Source: Alphaproteobacteria bacterium (GTDB lineage: Bacteria > Pseudomonadota > Alphaproteobacteria > RF32 > CAG-239). From it: 12,905 nt of DNA. Every line of letters begins with the position of its first letter. Within the stretch, counting starts at the first letter, position 1. The notes under the pieces are model-generated. The model was not told the origin of the DNA, ran no database searches, and worked only from the letters and a program-made list of their open reading frames with translations. Location of the stretch: the NCBI GenBank assembly GCA_024408895.1, contig JAKSUO010000020.1:1-12905 (forward strand). The letters run 5' to 3'. A program made the translations under genes and the position numbers. Positions 6,825 to 12,905 of this stretch are shown piece after piece.

Positions 6825-7331
6825 ATGCAAAACTTAATCGTTAGAATTACGCAAGAAAATTTAAATTTAATCAATAAAGAAAAAAGCGGGTGTTTTATTT
6901 TGGCTGAATCGCTGTCTGAAGATTTTGCCCGCGATTTTACGGCTATGGCACAACAAAAAGGAAAATTGGTCTTAACTTCCGGCGAACAGGCATTGGAAGA
7001 TTATCAAAAGTTTAAGGCAGACGGGCTGATTATAGATACAATTAAGGAAAGTGCACCGCAAAAAATTATTCGGCAAATTAAGGAGAAAGCGCCTAAAGCC
7101 GTTTTGGGTGTTGTGGTGCGTAATCGCCGGCATGAGGCAATGCTTGTCAGCGAATGTGAACCTGATTTTGTTATTTTTAAATTTTGGAACGATGGTTTTA
7201 ATGCTAATGCGGAACTCTTAAAATGGTACGGCGAATTGTTTTTGATTCAAAATGCCGTCTGGCCGCAAGATGATGTTAGTTGCGCCGAGTTACCTGCGGA
7301 TTTCTTAATTGTAGATGATGTGCGGTTATAA
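6825..7331 (+). CDS. ThiE-like (thiamine phosphate synthase fold) protein, reduced
   Basis: The 168-aa product resembles the TMP-TENI barrel seen in ThiE and TenI. 'ADGLIID' at 65-71 corresponds to the 'ADGVHL' strand, and 'GVVVRNRRHEAMLVSECEPDFVIF' (spanning 95-118) resembles the segment in which R-H-E-A-M precedes a D-(Y/F)-V-x-F strand in alphaproteobacterial ThiE-like proteins. It is 30-50 residues shorter than typical ThiE. The glycine-rich phosphate-binding loops expected near the C-terminus are not recognisable, so it may lack synthase activity. It is divergent from zauP with 77 bases between them, and its ribosome binding site is poor. No other thiamine genes are in view. The call is tentative; a regulatory or degenerate role is possible. 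Confidence 0.5.
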   Translation: MQNLIVRITQENLNLINKEKSGCFILAESLSEDFARDFTAMAQQKGKLVLTSGEQALEDYQKFKADGLIIDTIKESAPQKIIRQIKEKAPKAVLGVVVRNRRHEAMLVSECEPDFVIFKFWNDGFNANAELLKWYGELFLIQNAVWPQDDVSCAELPADFLIVDDVRL

Positions 7332-7422
7332 TGGCATTGCGAAAAATCGGATGCGTTTTTTGCTCGTGCAAATGTCGTGATTTTTTCATAAATTAATTAC
7401 GAATATTTAACCATATTGTCAT

Positions 7423-7450
7423 ACAATTTTTTTAAAAATTGTGTTATACT
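7423..7450 (+). promoter_or_regulatory. Inverted repeat and -10-like box before the VirB6 operon
   Basis: ACAATTTTT (7423-7431) and AAAAATTGT (7434-7442) form a perfect AT-rich inverted repeat. TATACT (7445-7450), a good -10 box, follows directly and lies 25 bases before the ATG at 7476. No -35 box has proper spacing (TTGTCA at 7416-7421 is 23 bases away). The repeat sits where a -35 box would be and could be an operator, or a weak terminator of the preceding gene. Confidence 0.35.
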
Positions 7451-7475
7451 GGATTTATATTTAAGGACTGGTAGT

Positions 7476-9614
7476 ATGACCAAAGCGCGCTGGCGAGATA
7501 TATTTTTTATTTTACCTCTGATTATAAGTGTATTCTGGAGTAGTTTAGCGCAGGCAGATGATGCAAAAATAGTATATGACGGAAACTGTTCCATCACACA
7601 GGAAAATAAAGACCAAATTGCCAAAGATGGCGCTGCCGCCGCTCAAAGCGCGTATGATATGCTAAAGAAAATTCAGGAAAAATTTAATAAAGTCAGAACA
7701 AGCAAAATTTGTGAAGATATATTTGATGCGGATGATGTGTTTAATGGTATTTTGAAATTCAGTGATGATGCCATTATCGGAGCTAAAAAGGCCGGCGGTT
7801 CCGCAGAAGGAAATTTGCGAGCTATGAACGGAGAAGACGGTAACAGTGAATTTGCCGCTCACTCAAAGATTGATTTTAATAAACTAAATACAAAAGCAGC
7901 GGAAAAAGTTTATGAAACTAAACAATCTACAAATTCTAATACGCAAAAAAAACTTCCGACATATCAAAAATGCAAAACAGAAATGACAGAATTGAGCACA
8001 ATGCTCGGCAGTAGCCAAGATGATAAAGATTCATATTTGTATTATTACAATCAAGCTAATCAAATGTTATCAAGTGTTGCCGTATTTGAAGGGGTGGCAG
8101 ATTCTGATGCAAATTGCAAATGTGAACGTGATGAAAATGGAAAAGAAACCGGAAAAATTGCTTTTTGCGAAGTTAAAAATAACAGCGAGTTGGAAAACAA
8201 TATGCCGGAAGGGTGCAAGCCTGTTGCCGCATATATGCAAGATTATTCGTCACATTGTATTGTCTGTGCCAGTTTTGCAACAATTTTAGGGGCAGCACAA
8301 AAAATATCACAAAGTGCTTTTGAAGTGACTGCTTCCGGTTTTATTAAACTTTTAAGCATCGCTTTGTTGCTTTATATCGGATATTTGACACTGATTACCA
8401 TTGGTTCGCCGGAAACACAAAAGCTTGGTAAATATCTTACCAGTTTGTTGATACAAGGGTTTAAGGTTGCCGTTGCCGTTTTGATTTTACAAAATCCGAC
8501 ATTTTTATATGAAAATGTTGTAACTCCGATATTGGATGGAGGACTTGATTTTGGTCTGACATTGAACGGAATGGGATTGGCCGCAGCCAAAGATTTAGGA
8601 ACAAATTATGCGGATAAAATTGATGCCAACAGCCAATACTTGGGAGGCGATATTGTGCAGAGTTTAATCGGAACGGTACATGGTTTTCAAAATGCCGCCG
8701 CAGATGTTCCGGGAATGGGACGTTCCTTGATATGCAATGCGTTTAATGACATGGTTCTTTGGGTATTTCCACATGTTACCTTATTATTTAATGGTCTTAT
8801 TCTGATAATTTTCGGCTTGATGATTATGTTTGCCATTGGCTTTTATATATTTGACTGTGCGGTTGAATTGTGTTTGATTTGCGCACTTATGGCATTTTTT
8901 GTTGCTTGTTGGCCGTTTAAACTGACTAGTGCCTATACGCGAGTTGGGTGGAATATGCTGCTTAACGTATTTTTTAATTTTGTGATGATGGGGCTTGTGG
9001 TTAAAACTATAAATGAGCTGACAACATTTGCGCTTGTCAATATGGGCAAAGACGAACTTATGAATGTTTTGGACACTGGCAATCCCGAATTGATTGATAA
9101 AGCGTTTGATATGGGCGGACATTCAACTTTGTTGGTGGTTGTCTGCTGTCTTTTGTGCCTTAAAATGACAAAAGAATCCGGTAATCTGGCAAATAAATTT
9201 GCTTCCGGTGTACAAATTCAAATCGGTTCTAATTTGGCCACATTGGCAGCATCTGCCGCTACGGCGATTGGAACTCAGGCATTGGGTTTGGGTGGCTCAT
9301 CGGCAGCAGCCGTGGGGGCAGCCGGTAAAATGGAAGAGCTTAAAAATTCTGCCACACAGCAAATGGACGCAGCGAAAAATACGGTAAGAGACACGCCTTC
9401 CGGTAGTGGAAAATCTAAAGGTTTTGGCCGGCGTGCTTTAAGTTCTATTGCCGAACATACCGGCGCCAAAAATGCCTTTAGGGCAGCCAAAAATTCTATA
9501 CAAGATAAATTAATTAATGCGGCAGGAAAAGTTGGTATCGGAGCAAAGGCACAAATGGGCTCAAAAGGCCGAGATGAAGATGCTAACGAAAAAAACAGAG
9601 ATGCGGGATTTTAA
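7476..9614 (+). CDS. VirB6/TrbL-like type IV secretion membrane protein A
   Basis: I chose ATG 7476 because AAGGA lies 8 bases upstream and a signal peptide follows at once (MTKARWRD, hydrophobic core, SLAQA-DD with cleavage after A27). The upstream in-frame start at 7416 is TTG without a site. The 712-aa protein has a secreted N-terminal domain (28-285), helices near 289-309, 325-345, 433-453, 455-478, 493-513 and 550-563, and a polar Ala/Gly/Ser/Lys-rich tail. The hydrophobic core, including CWPFK (478-482) and NVFFNF (497-502), fits the VirB6/TrbL family, inner-membrane channel parts of type IV secretion systems. The periplasmic domain has CKC at 214-216, C231, CKP at 247 and C261-x2-C264, shared with the paralog downstream. 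No other secretion gene lies in the window, so which system it serves is open. Confidence 0.8.
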   Translation: MTKARWRDIFFILPLIISVFWSSLAQADDAKIVYDGNCSITQENKDQIAKDGAAAAQSAYDMLKKIQEKFNKVRTSKICEDIFDADDVFNGILKFSDDAIIGAKKAGGSAEGNLRAMNGEDGNSEFAAHSKIDFNKLNTKAAEKVYETKQSTNSNTQKKLPTYQKCKTEMTELSTMLGSSQDDKDSYLYYYNQANQMLSSVAVFEGVADSDANCKCERDENGKETGKIAFCEVKNNSELENNMPEGCKPVAAYMQDYSSHCIVCASFATILGAAQKISQSAFEVTASGFIKLLSIALLLYIGYLTLITIGSPETQKLGKYLTSLLIQGFKVAVAVLILQNPTFLYENVVTPILDGGLDFGLTLNGMGLAAAKDLGTNYADKIDANSQYLGGDIVQSLIGTVHGFQNAAADVPGMGRSLICNAFNDMVLWVFPHVTLLFNGLILIIFGLMIMFAIGFYIFDCAVELCLICALMAFFVACWPFKLTSAYTRVGWNMLLNVFFNFVMMGLVVKTINELTTFALVNMGKDELMNVLDTGNPELIDKAFDMGGHSTLLVVVCCLLCLKMTKESGNLANKFASGVQIQIGSNLATLAASAATAIGTQALGLGGSSAAAVGAAGKMEELKNSATQQMDAAKNTVRDTPSGSGKSKGFGRRALSSIAEHTGAKNAFRAAKNSIQDKLINAAGKVGIGAKAQMGSKGRDEDANEKNRDAGF

Positions 9615-9636
9615 CCGATAAAAAAGGGGAAGAAAA

Positions 9637-9867
9637 ATGAAATCTGTTGTGGGAACATTCTTAATATTTATCGTTATCTTCGGACTCTTGAAGATGAATA
9701 TTATCGGTGTTCTTAACAGCACGTCATTTCATATTATCAGCTATGCTGCTTTAGTGTTTGTCATGTGCTGTGCATTGTATTTTATCGGCTTGCCTTCTTT
9801 GGGCAAAAAAAACAAAAAATCAGTTGAAACGGTTTCGCAAGAAAGGCAGAATAAAGATGAAAGTTAA
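9637..9867 (+). CDS. Small two-helix membrane protein between the VirB6 paralogs, 76 aa
   Basis: The gene has a clear ribosome binding site (AGGGGAAG) and starts 22 bases after the first VirB6-like gene. The product has two hydrophobic helices (about 4-24 and 32-52) and a charged tail (GKKNKKSVETVSQERQNKDES) that is probably cytoplasmic. Its last 11 bases overlap the start of the second VirB6-like gene, so translation is likely coupled. Position between two paralogous secretion channel proteins suggests a role in the same complex. It is roughly the size of VirB2/VirB3-type proteins, but I see no motif that supports either, so it stays hypothetical. Confidence 0.75.
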   Translation: MKSVVGTFLIFIVIFGLLKMNIIGVLNSTSFHIISYAALVFVMCCALYFIGLPSLGKKNKKSVETVSQERQNKDES

Positions 9868-11941
9868 ATTACTTTACATAATTGCGTCTTTAATCTGGTT
9901 AATGCCGGTCGTATCTGGCCCGTGTTATGCTGCGGAGTGTACTCAGCAAGCAAAAAACGAGCTTAAAAAAACCATAGAAGAAGGGACCAAAATGGCTATA
10001 ACGATGGCGATGAATGCTTATAATGATTTTAAAAGCGCCGCCGAAAGTTATTTAAATTGTGAAAGTGGGATTGAAAAGGATGAACGTTTTGAGCCTTCCA
10101 AAGAAGTGGATATAAAAGCAAGAGAACTTGGCTTGTCTATTTGGCCGAGTGATAAATATGAATATACCGGTTATAAATGGCGCGCATGGACGCCAACTAA
10201 AAAATGTTCCAGCAGTTTTATCCAAGCCAAATTTTTGTATAATAAATTTTATCAAGCATATCAAGTAGTTGGTAAATATGTTCGCGCGGCAAATACCGCA
10301 CAATCGGATAAAGATTGCGGATGTAATGAAAATGGAACTCAGGTGGAAGAATGTACAAGCGCCATGGCTGACGGAAGCGAGGCGGTAAATCAGGATTCTG
10401 AGTGCAAGCCGTTTACCGGATACTTGCAGGAAATGGTTGATATGTGCCCGCTTTGTGCCGTGTTTGAGGCGATTTTAAATGCCGATGCCAACATATCCAT
10501 TATTGCGTGGAACGGCACGGCTCGTCCTCTAATTAATATTGTTGTAATTTTCTTCTTAGTCTTGGTTGCTCTTGAGGTGTTGAAATCTGTTTCAGCCATT
10601 GCCGGTACCAAACTAAGTTCGTTTTTGAAAAATTTACTGACCATCGGTTTGAAAGTATCAATAGCGGTTATACTTTTAAGCGATGTTACCTATATATACG
10701 ATATGTTTATTTCTCCGGTTTTATCCGGTGGTTTGGATATGGGTATGTCAATAGCTTATAGCAGCGGCGCGGGCGAATGTGTTTCCGTGTTGCCGAGCGC
10801 TCCGCTTCAGTCAGGAGCATTGGATTCCGAAATTTTGTATGACATTTATAATACGGTGCGTTGTTTCGGCAATTCTGCCGCTACCTTACCGGCTTTAGGG
10901 CGCGGGTTGCTTTGCAATGCGCTTACCGGAGGGATTCTGGATTGGGATATCGGAATGTGGCTGAGCGGTTTGATTATGCTGATTTTCGGTCTGATGATTT
11001 GGCTTGCCGTATCTTTCTATTTGATAGATTGCACAGTTCAGCTGGCTTTCTTCACGGCTTTAGTACCGCTGTTTATTGCTTTTTGGCCGTTCAAATTTAC
11101 ACAATCATACACTGTTAAAGGCGTGAAATTGATGATGAATACGTTCTTTAATTTTGCGATGATGGGAGTTATTTTACTGGTTGCAACACATCTTGTATCG
11201 TTTGCTTTGAACGGTAACGGCGATTTTGATTTAAATGCCATGATAAATGCGATGAATAACAATGATGCGGCCACACTAAAAGAAAACACGCAGCTTGATT
11301 GCTTGCAAGTAATTATATTATTTGTTTGTTGCTATTGCGCTTTGAAATTACTTCGTGCAACCAATAAATTGGCAGATCAATTTTCCAAAGGAGCTGGAAC
11401 GCATATCGGCTCAGATATCGGTGGATTGGCTGCCAGTAGCGCGACAAGCCTTGCTTTGGGCGGTGGAAAATTAGTAAAGAATGCTGTGGGTAATGCGGCA
11501 AAAGCAGCATATAGCGGGAGTTTGTTACAAGAGCATATTGGTAAGTCCGCTGATTCCGCAAGCAGAGCATGGGCTAGAGGTTGGCAACGTGTCGGTCAAA
11601 GTGTTGGATTGGGAAAATATCAAACACAGAATCAGATGTCAGATTTAGATGAAGATAACAGTAGTAGCAGTGGCAACAGTAATCAAGGCAACAGTTCATC
11701 AGAATCCCAACAGAACAGCAATACCGGTCGCCAAAACAGCGGTTCGTCAGAAGCCAGACAGAACAGCAATACTGGCGGACAGGGCAACGGTTCGTCAGAA
11801 GCCAGACAGAACAGCAATACTGGCGGACAGGGCAACGGTTCGTCAGAATCCCAACAGAACAGCAATGCCGGCGGACAGGGCAACGGTTCGTCAGAATCCC
11901 AACAGAACAGAAATGCCGGTGGACAGGACAACAATGAATAA
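9857..11941 (+). CDS. VirB6/TrbL-like type IV secretion membrane protein B with repeat tail
   Basis: ATG 9857 was chosen for its upstream AAAGG and the immediate signal peptide (MKVKLLYIIASLIW..., cleavage near CYAA-EC at 26). The earlier start at 9758 would put that hydrophobic segment inside the protein and overlap the small gene by 110 bases. The 694-aa product is a paralog of the protein encoded from 7476. It shares the cysteine module (C154-x-C156, C166, CKP at 183, C197-x2-C200), LxxGLIMLIFGLMIWLAVSFY (spanning 369-388), FWPFKFT (409-415) and NTFFNFAMMG (428-437). Membrane helices lie near 225-245, 258-275, 369-389, 392-410, 425-445 and 483-498. After about residue 595 it becomes Ser/Asn/Gln/Gly-rich, built from five 16-residue repeats. 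The tail probably reaches the cytoplasm or the secretion channel. The family call follows the paralog's. Confidence 0.8.
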   Translation: MKVKLLYIIASLIWLMPVVSGPCYAAECTQQAKNELKKTIEEGTKMAITMAMNAYNDFKSAAESYLNCESGIEKDERFEPSKEVDIKARELGLSIWPSDKYEYTGYKWRAWTPTKKCSSSFIQAKFLYNKFYQAYQVVGKYVRAANTAQSDKDCGCNENGTQVEECTSAMADGSEAVNQDSECKPFTGYLQEMVDMCPLCAVFEAILNADANISIIAWNGTARPLINIVVIFFLVLVALEVLKSVSAIAGTKLSSFLKNLLTIGLKVSIAVILLSDVTYIYDMFISPVLSGGLDMGMSIAYSSGAGECVSVLPSAPLQSGALDSEILYDIYNTVRCFGNSAATLPALGRGLLCNALTGGILDWDIGMWLSGLIMLIFGLMIWLAVSFYLIDCTVQLAFFTALVPLFIAFWPFKFTQSYTVKGVKLMMNTFFNFAMMGVILLVATHLVSFALNGNGDFDLNAMINAMNNNDAATLKENTQLDCLQVIILFVCCYCALKLLRATNKLADQFSKGAGTHIGSDIGGLAASSATSLALGGGKLVKNAVGNAAKAAYSGSLLQEHIGKSADSASRAWARGWQRVGQSVGLGKYQTQNQMSDLDEDNSSSSGNSNQGNSSSESQQNSNTGRQNSGSSEARQNSNTGGQGNGSSEARQNSNTGGQGNGSSESQQNSNAGGQGNGSSESQQNRNAGGQDNNE
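11687..11934 (+). repeat. 48-bp in-frame tandem repeat, five copies
   Basis: The motif CAGAACAGCAAT or a one-base variant recurs at 11711, 11759, 11807, 11855 and 11903, exactly 48 bases apart. It encodes the 16-residue unit N-S-N-T-G-G-Q-G-N-G-S-S-E-A-R-Q, with E-S-Q-Q replacing E-A-R-Q in some copies. The central copies are almost identical, which points to recent expansion. Copy number keeps the frame, so length variation between strains is likely. The repeat also holds long open frames in other phases, which are shadows. Confidence 0.95.
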
Positions 11942-11947
11942 AATATG

Positions 11948-11978
11948 ATAGAATAATGCAATAAGATTCTATTTATTT
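11948..11978 (+). terminator. Weak AT-rich hairpin after the VirB6 operon
   Basis: ATAGAAT (11948-11954) and ATTCTAT (11966-11972) form a 7-bp stem followed by TTATTT. It is low in G and C, so termination would be weak. It is the only candidate between the operon and the 6S promoter. Confidence 0.3.
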
Positions 11979-11982
11979 AAGC

Positions 11983-12011
11983 TTGAAAAGCGGTGGATTT
12001 TGTGCTATCCT
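11983..12011 (+). promoter_or_regulatory. Promoter of the 6S RNA candidate
   Basis: TTGAAA (11983-11988) and TATCCT (12006-12011) are separated by exactly 17 bases, a good housekeeping sigma-type promoter. Transcription should begin about 12018-12020, just before the closing stem of the structured RNA. Confidence 0.65.
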
Positions 12012-12017
12012 GTAATC

Positions 12018-12190
12018 AGAATAAGGACGGACTGTCTGATGCGTGGTTACCGCATGTCTGGCGAGCCAACATAATTTTTTTCGGGAACTGTCTCTGTCCG
12101 GATCGTGGTCCGGTTATATGGTGCCCACCTTAACGCAAGCGGTTCGATCTGATGAATGTTCCAGTTTCACGGTCGGACGGTTCTCCTTAA
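12018..12190 (+). ncRNA. ssrS: 6S RNA candidate
   Basis: 6S RNA mimics an open promoter and binds RNA polymerase holoenzyme, usually when growth slows. The closing stem pairs 12031-12040 with 12172-12181 and, after one bulged G, 12042-12045 with 12168-12171. It extends outward through 12023-12030 with 12182-12188 around one bulged C. Inside, CTGG (12058-12061) pairs with CCAG (12161-12164) and AACAT (12068-12072) with ATGTT (12156-12160), bulging CGAGCC. A large unpaired centre follows, with a CCGGA/TCCGG hairpin (12098-12113). GAGCCAACAT and CACCTTAACGCAAGCGGTTC (12127-12146) resemble the 'GAGCCGAUAU' and 'CACCUUGAACCAAGGGUUC' stretches of E. coli 6S RNA. Length of about 170 nt is typical. 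A 17-bp-spaced promoter precedes it and an intrinsic terminator follows. Fold and similarity were judged by eye. Confidence 0.75.
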
Positions 12191-12219
12191 AAAAGCAGCC
12201 CCTTGCGGGGCTGTTTCTT
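12191..12219 (+). terminator. Intrinsic terminator of the 6S RNA
   Basis: CAGCCCC (12196-12202) and GGGGCTG (12207-12213) form a perfect 7-bp stem with a TTGC loop, followed by TTTCTT. It comes directly after the closing stem of the 6S candidate. Confidence 0.9.
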
Positions 12220-12229
12220 GTAATAAGAA

Positions 12230-12252
12230 AACCCCCAGATAGTCTGGGGGTT
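12230..12252 (+). repeat. IS200 left-end hairpin
   Basis: AACCCCCAGA (12230-12239) and TCTGGGGGTT (12243-12252) form a perfect 10-bp stem with a TAG loop. TnpA binds such subterminal hairpins as single-stranded DNA. The right-end hairpin has the same loop and a similar right flank (GGGTTCC). In IS200 of enterobacteria the equivalent hairpin also blocks transcription running in from outside. Confidence 0.85.
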
Positions 12253-12277
12253 CCGGAAAGCTTACAGCTTTACATCG

Positions 12278-12348
12278 TAAAACCTCCTTTATATAGTGAG
12301 TTATACAGTCTGACCACTGAATAACAAAATAATATAAAGGAGGTTTTA
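12278..12348 (+). promoter_or_regulatory. Stem that hides the tnpA ribosome binding site
   Basis: TAAAACCTCCTTTATAT (12278-12294) is the exact reverse complement of 12332-12348, which contains the AAAGGAGG ribosome binding site of tnpA. A 17-bp perfect stem with a 37-base loop would form in the leader mRNA and bury the site three bases before the ATG. Repression of translation by such a stem is known for IS200. Confidence 0.9.
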
Positions 12349-12350
12349 AA

Positions 12351-12800
12351 ATGACCACAAACACATTAGCACATACAACATGGAATTGTAAATACCATAT
12401 TGTATTCGCCCCAAAATATCGCAGAAAAGCGTTCTATGGGGGTCGCCGTCTGGAAATAGGACAGATACTTAGGCAATTATGCAACCACAAGGGAGTGAAT
12501 ATATTAGAGGCAGAGGTATGTCCAGACCATGTTCATATGTTAATAGAAATACCACCCAAATATTCTGTGAGTAGCGTCATGGGTTTTCTTAAAGGAAAAA
12601 GTAGCTTAGCGATATACGATAAATGGGGAAATGCAAAATTTCGGTATCGCAACAGGGAATTTTGGTGTAGAGGATACTATGTTGATACGGCAGGAAAGAA
12701 TGATAAAAAGATAGCCGAATACATAAGAAATCAGTTAAAAGAGGATGCTGAAGCCAGTCAAATGACATTAGATATAGACCCGTTTACGGGTAGCAAGTAA
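12351..12800 (+). CDS. tnpA: IS200-type HUH single-strand transposase TnpA (Y1)
   Basis: The 149-aa protein starts with the family-typical TTWNCKYHIVFAPKYRRK (spanning 9-26). It has the HUH metal motif H60-V-H62 within CPDHVHMLIEIPPK, and YIRNQ, in which Y124 is the catalytic tyrosine that attaches to the 5' end of the cut strand. WCRGYYVDTAGK (105-116) is also typical. It acts as a dimer that binds the subterminal hairpins and cuts and rejoins one DNA strand. Length is full for IS200 (about 150 aa) and all key residues are present, so it looks active. Translation begins at ATG 12351 after a very strong AAAGGAGG that the 17-bp leader stem can cover, so expression should be low. Confidence 0.96.
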   Translation: MTTNTLAHTTWNCKYHIVFAPKYRRKAFYGGRRLEIGQILRQLCNHKGVNILEAEVCPDHVHMLIEIPPKYSVSSVMGFLKGKSSLAIYDKWGNAKFRYRNREFWCRGYYVDTAGKNDKKIAEYIRNQLKEDAEASQMTLDIDPFTGSK

Positions 12801-12873
12801 TAGTCGCCCGGTCAGATTGTAGTACGCCCTTTAGGCGTGTGCTGGTAAAGTGAGCCTTATAGGCGTATAAGAA

Positions 12874-12899
12874 GAACCGCCGGCTAGGCCGGCGGGTTC
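12874..12899 (+). repeat. IS200 right-end hairpin
   Basis: GAACCGCCGGC (12874-12884) pairs with GCCGGCGGGTTC (12888-12899) across a TAG loop with one bulged G. The TTTTT that follows could also make it a terminator. Two smaller hairpins, ACGCC/GGCGT and GCCT/AGGC, lie between the tnpA stop and this one (about 12824-12865). Confidence 0.85.
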
Positions 12900-12905
12900 C
12901 TTTTT

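Larger units (their letters stand above)
12219..12905 (+). mobile_element. IS200-family insertion sequence
   Basis: This is a single-transposase element without terminal inverted repeats. It has a hairpin near the left end (12230-12252), a hairpin near the right end (12874-12899) and one HUH transposase between them, the layout of IS200. It carries no TnpB or other cargo. These elements move as single-stranded DNA and insert next to a short target sequence without target duplication. The left tip must lie a little before the first hairpin, about 12218-12222, right against the 6S terminator. The right tip is at or just beyond the window end, so the outer limits are estimates. The total of roughly 690 bases fits IS200 (about 700). 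Confidence 0.88.

Noticed and set aside
7332..7365. Terminator after the ThiE-like gene (GCGAAAAA / TTTTTTGC)
   Set aside because: The stem is possible with a G-T pair, but no T-tract follows it and the loop is nine bases, so I could not support it.
7416..7475. Upstream TTG start for the first VirB6-like gene
   Set aside because: It would bury the signal peptide and place the start inside the likely promoter. ATG 7476 has AAGGA at the right distance.
9758..9856. Upstream start for the second VirB6-like gene
   Set aside because: It overlaps the 76-aa gene by 110 bases and displaces the signal peptide. ATG 9857 is preceded by AAAGG.
11687..11934. CRISPR array
   Set aside because: The 48-bp repeat has no unique spacers and is in frame within a coding sequence. 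No cas gene is visible.
11683..11961. Minus-strand frame with Cys/Pro/Leu-rich repeats, and plus-strand frame 11649-11948
   Set aside because: Both are shadows of the 48-bp tandem repeat. A period divisible by three keeps all frames open. Neither has a good ribosome binding site, and the VirB6-like frame explains the DNA.
12043..12324. Plus-strand 93-codon frame through the 6S region and the IS left end
   Set aside because: It runs across the RNA closing stem, an intrinsic terminator and the IS hairpin, lacks a ribosome binding site and has no protein-like pattern.

Overview
The window looks like chromosomal DNA of an AT-rich alphaproteobacterium. The main evidence is synteny. A ZauP-like coiled-coil gene overlaps zapA, a COG4223/Mic60-like membrane protein lies next to tsaD, and a CarD-family regulator is present. 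Codon use is AT-rich throughout. I infer an alphaproteobacterium, possibly host-associated, but cannot name a genus from this sequence.

Positions 1-2017 form a minus-strand housekeeping cluster: tsaD, then nth (start and stop share one base), then a 57-aa membrane protein with its own possible promoter. A divergent plus-strand pair follows (2116-4549): a Mic60/mitofilin-like protein and, one base downstream, an ADP-dependent sugar kinase. A bidirectional terminator separates these from a CarD-family RNA polymerase-binding regulator on the minus strand (4617-5138). Positions 5139-5475 hold no gene. They contain a palindromic intergenic repeat, a hairpin resembling an IS200 end, and a second bidirectional terminator.

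Positions 5474-6747 (minus) are the cell-division pair zauP-zapA followed by an unrecognised 82-aa ORF with unusual codon use. A reduced ThiE-like protein (6825-7331) is divergent from them. Positions 7476-11941 hold a three-gene plus-strand operon: two large paralogous VirB6/TrbL-like type IV secretion channel proteins flanking a 76-aa two-helix membrane protein. Both large proteins have a signal peptide and the same six-cysteine periplasmic module. The second ends in five 48-bp tandem repeats.

Downstream, 12018-12190 is a strong 6S RNA candidate. It has a near-consensus promoter with 17-bp spacing, a long bulged closing stem, a central bubble and an intrinsic terminator. This RNA gene lies in what first looks like an empty intergenic gap. 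Right against its terminator sits an IS200-family element (about 12219 to the window end). It has a single HUH transposase, a hairpin near each end and a perfect 17-bp stem that hides the transposase ribosome binding site. The most noteworthy items are the 6S RNA, the duplicated Cys-module VirB6 pair, the Mic60-like/ADP-kinase operon and the odd 82-aa ORF behind zapA.
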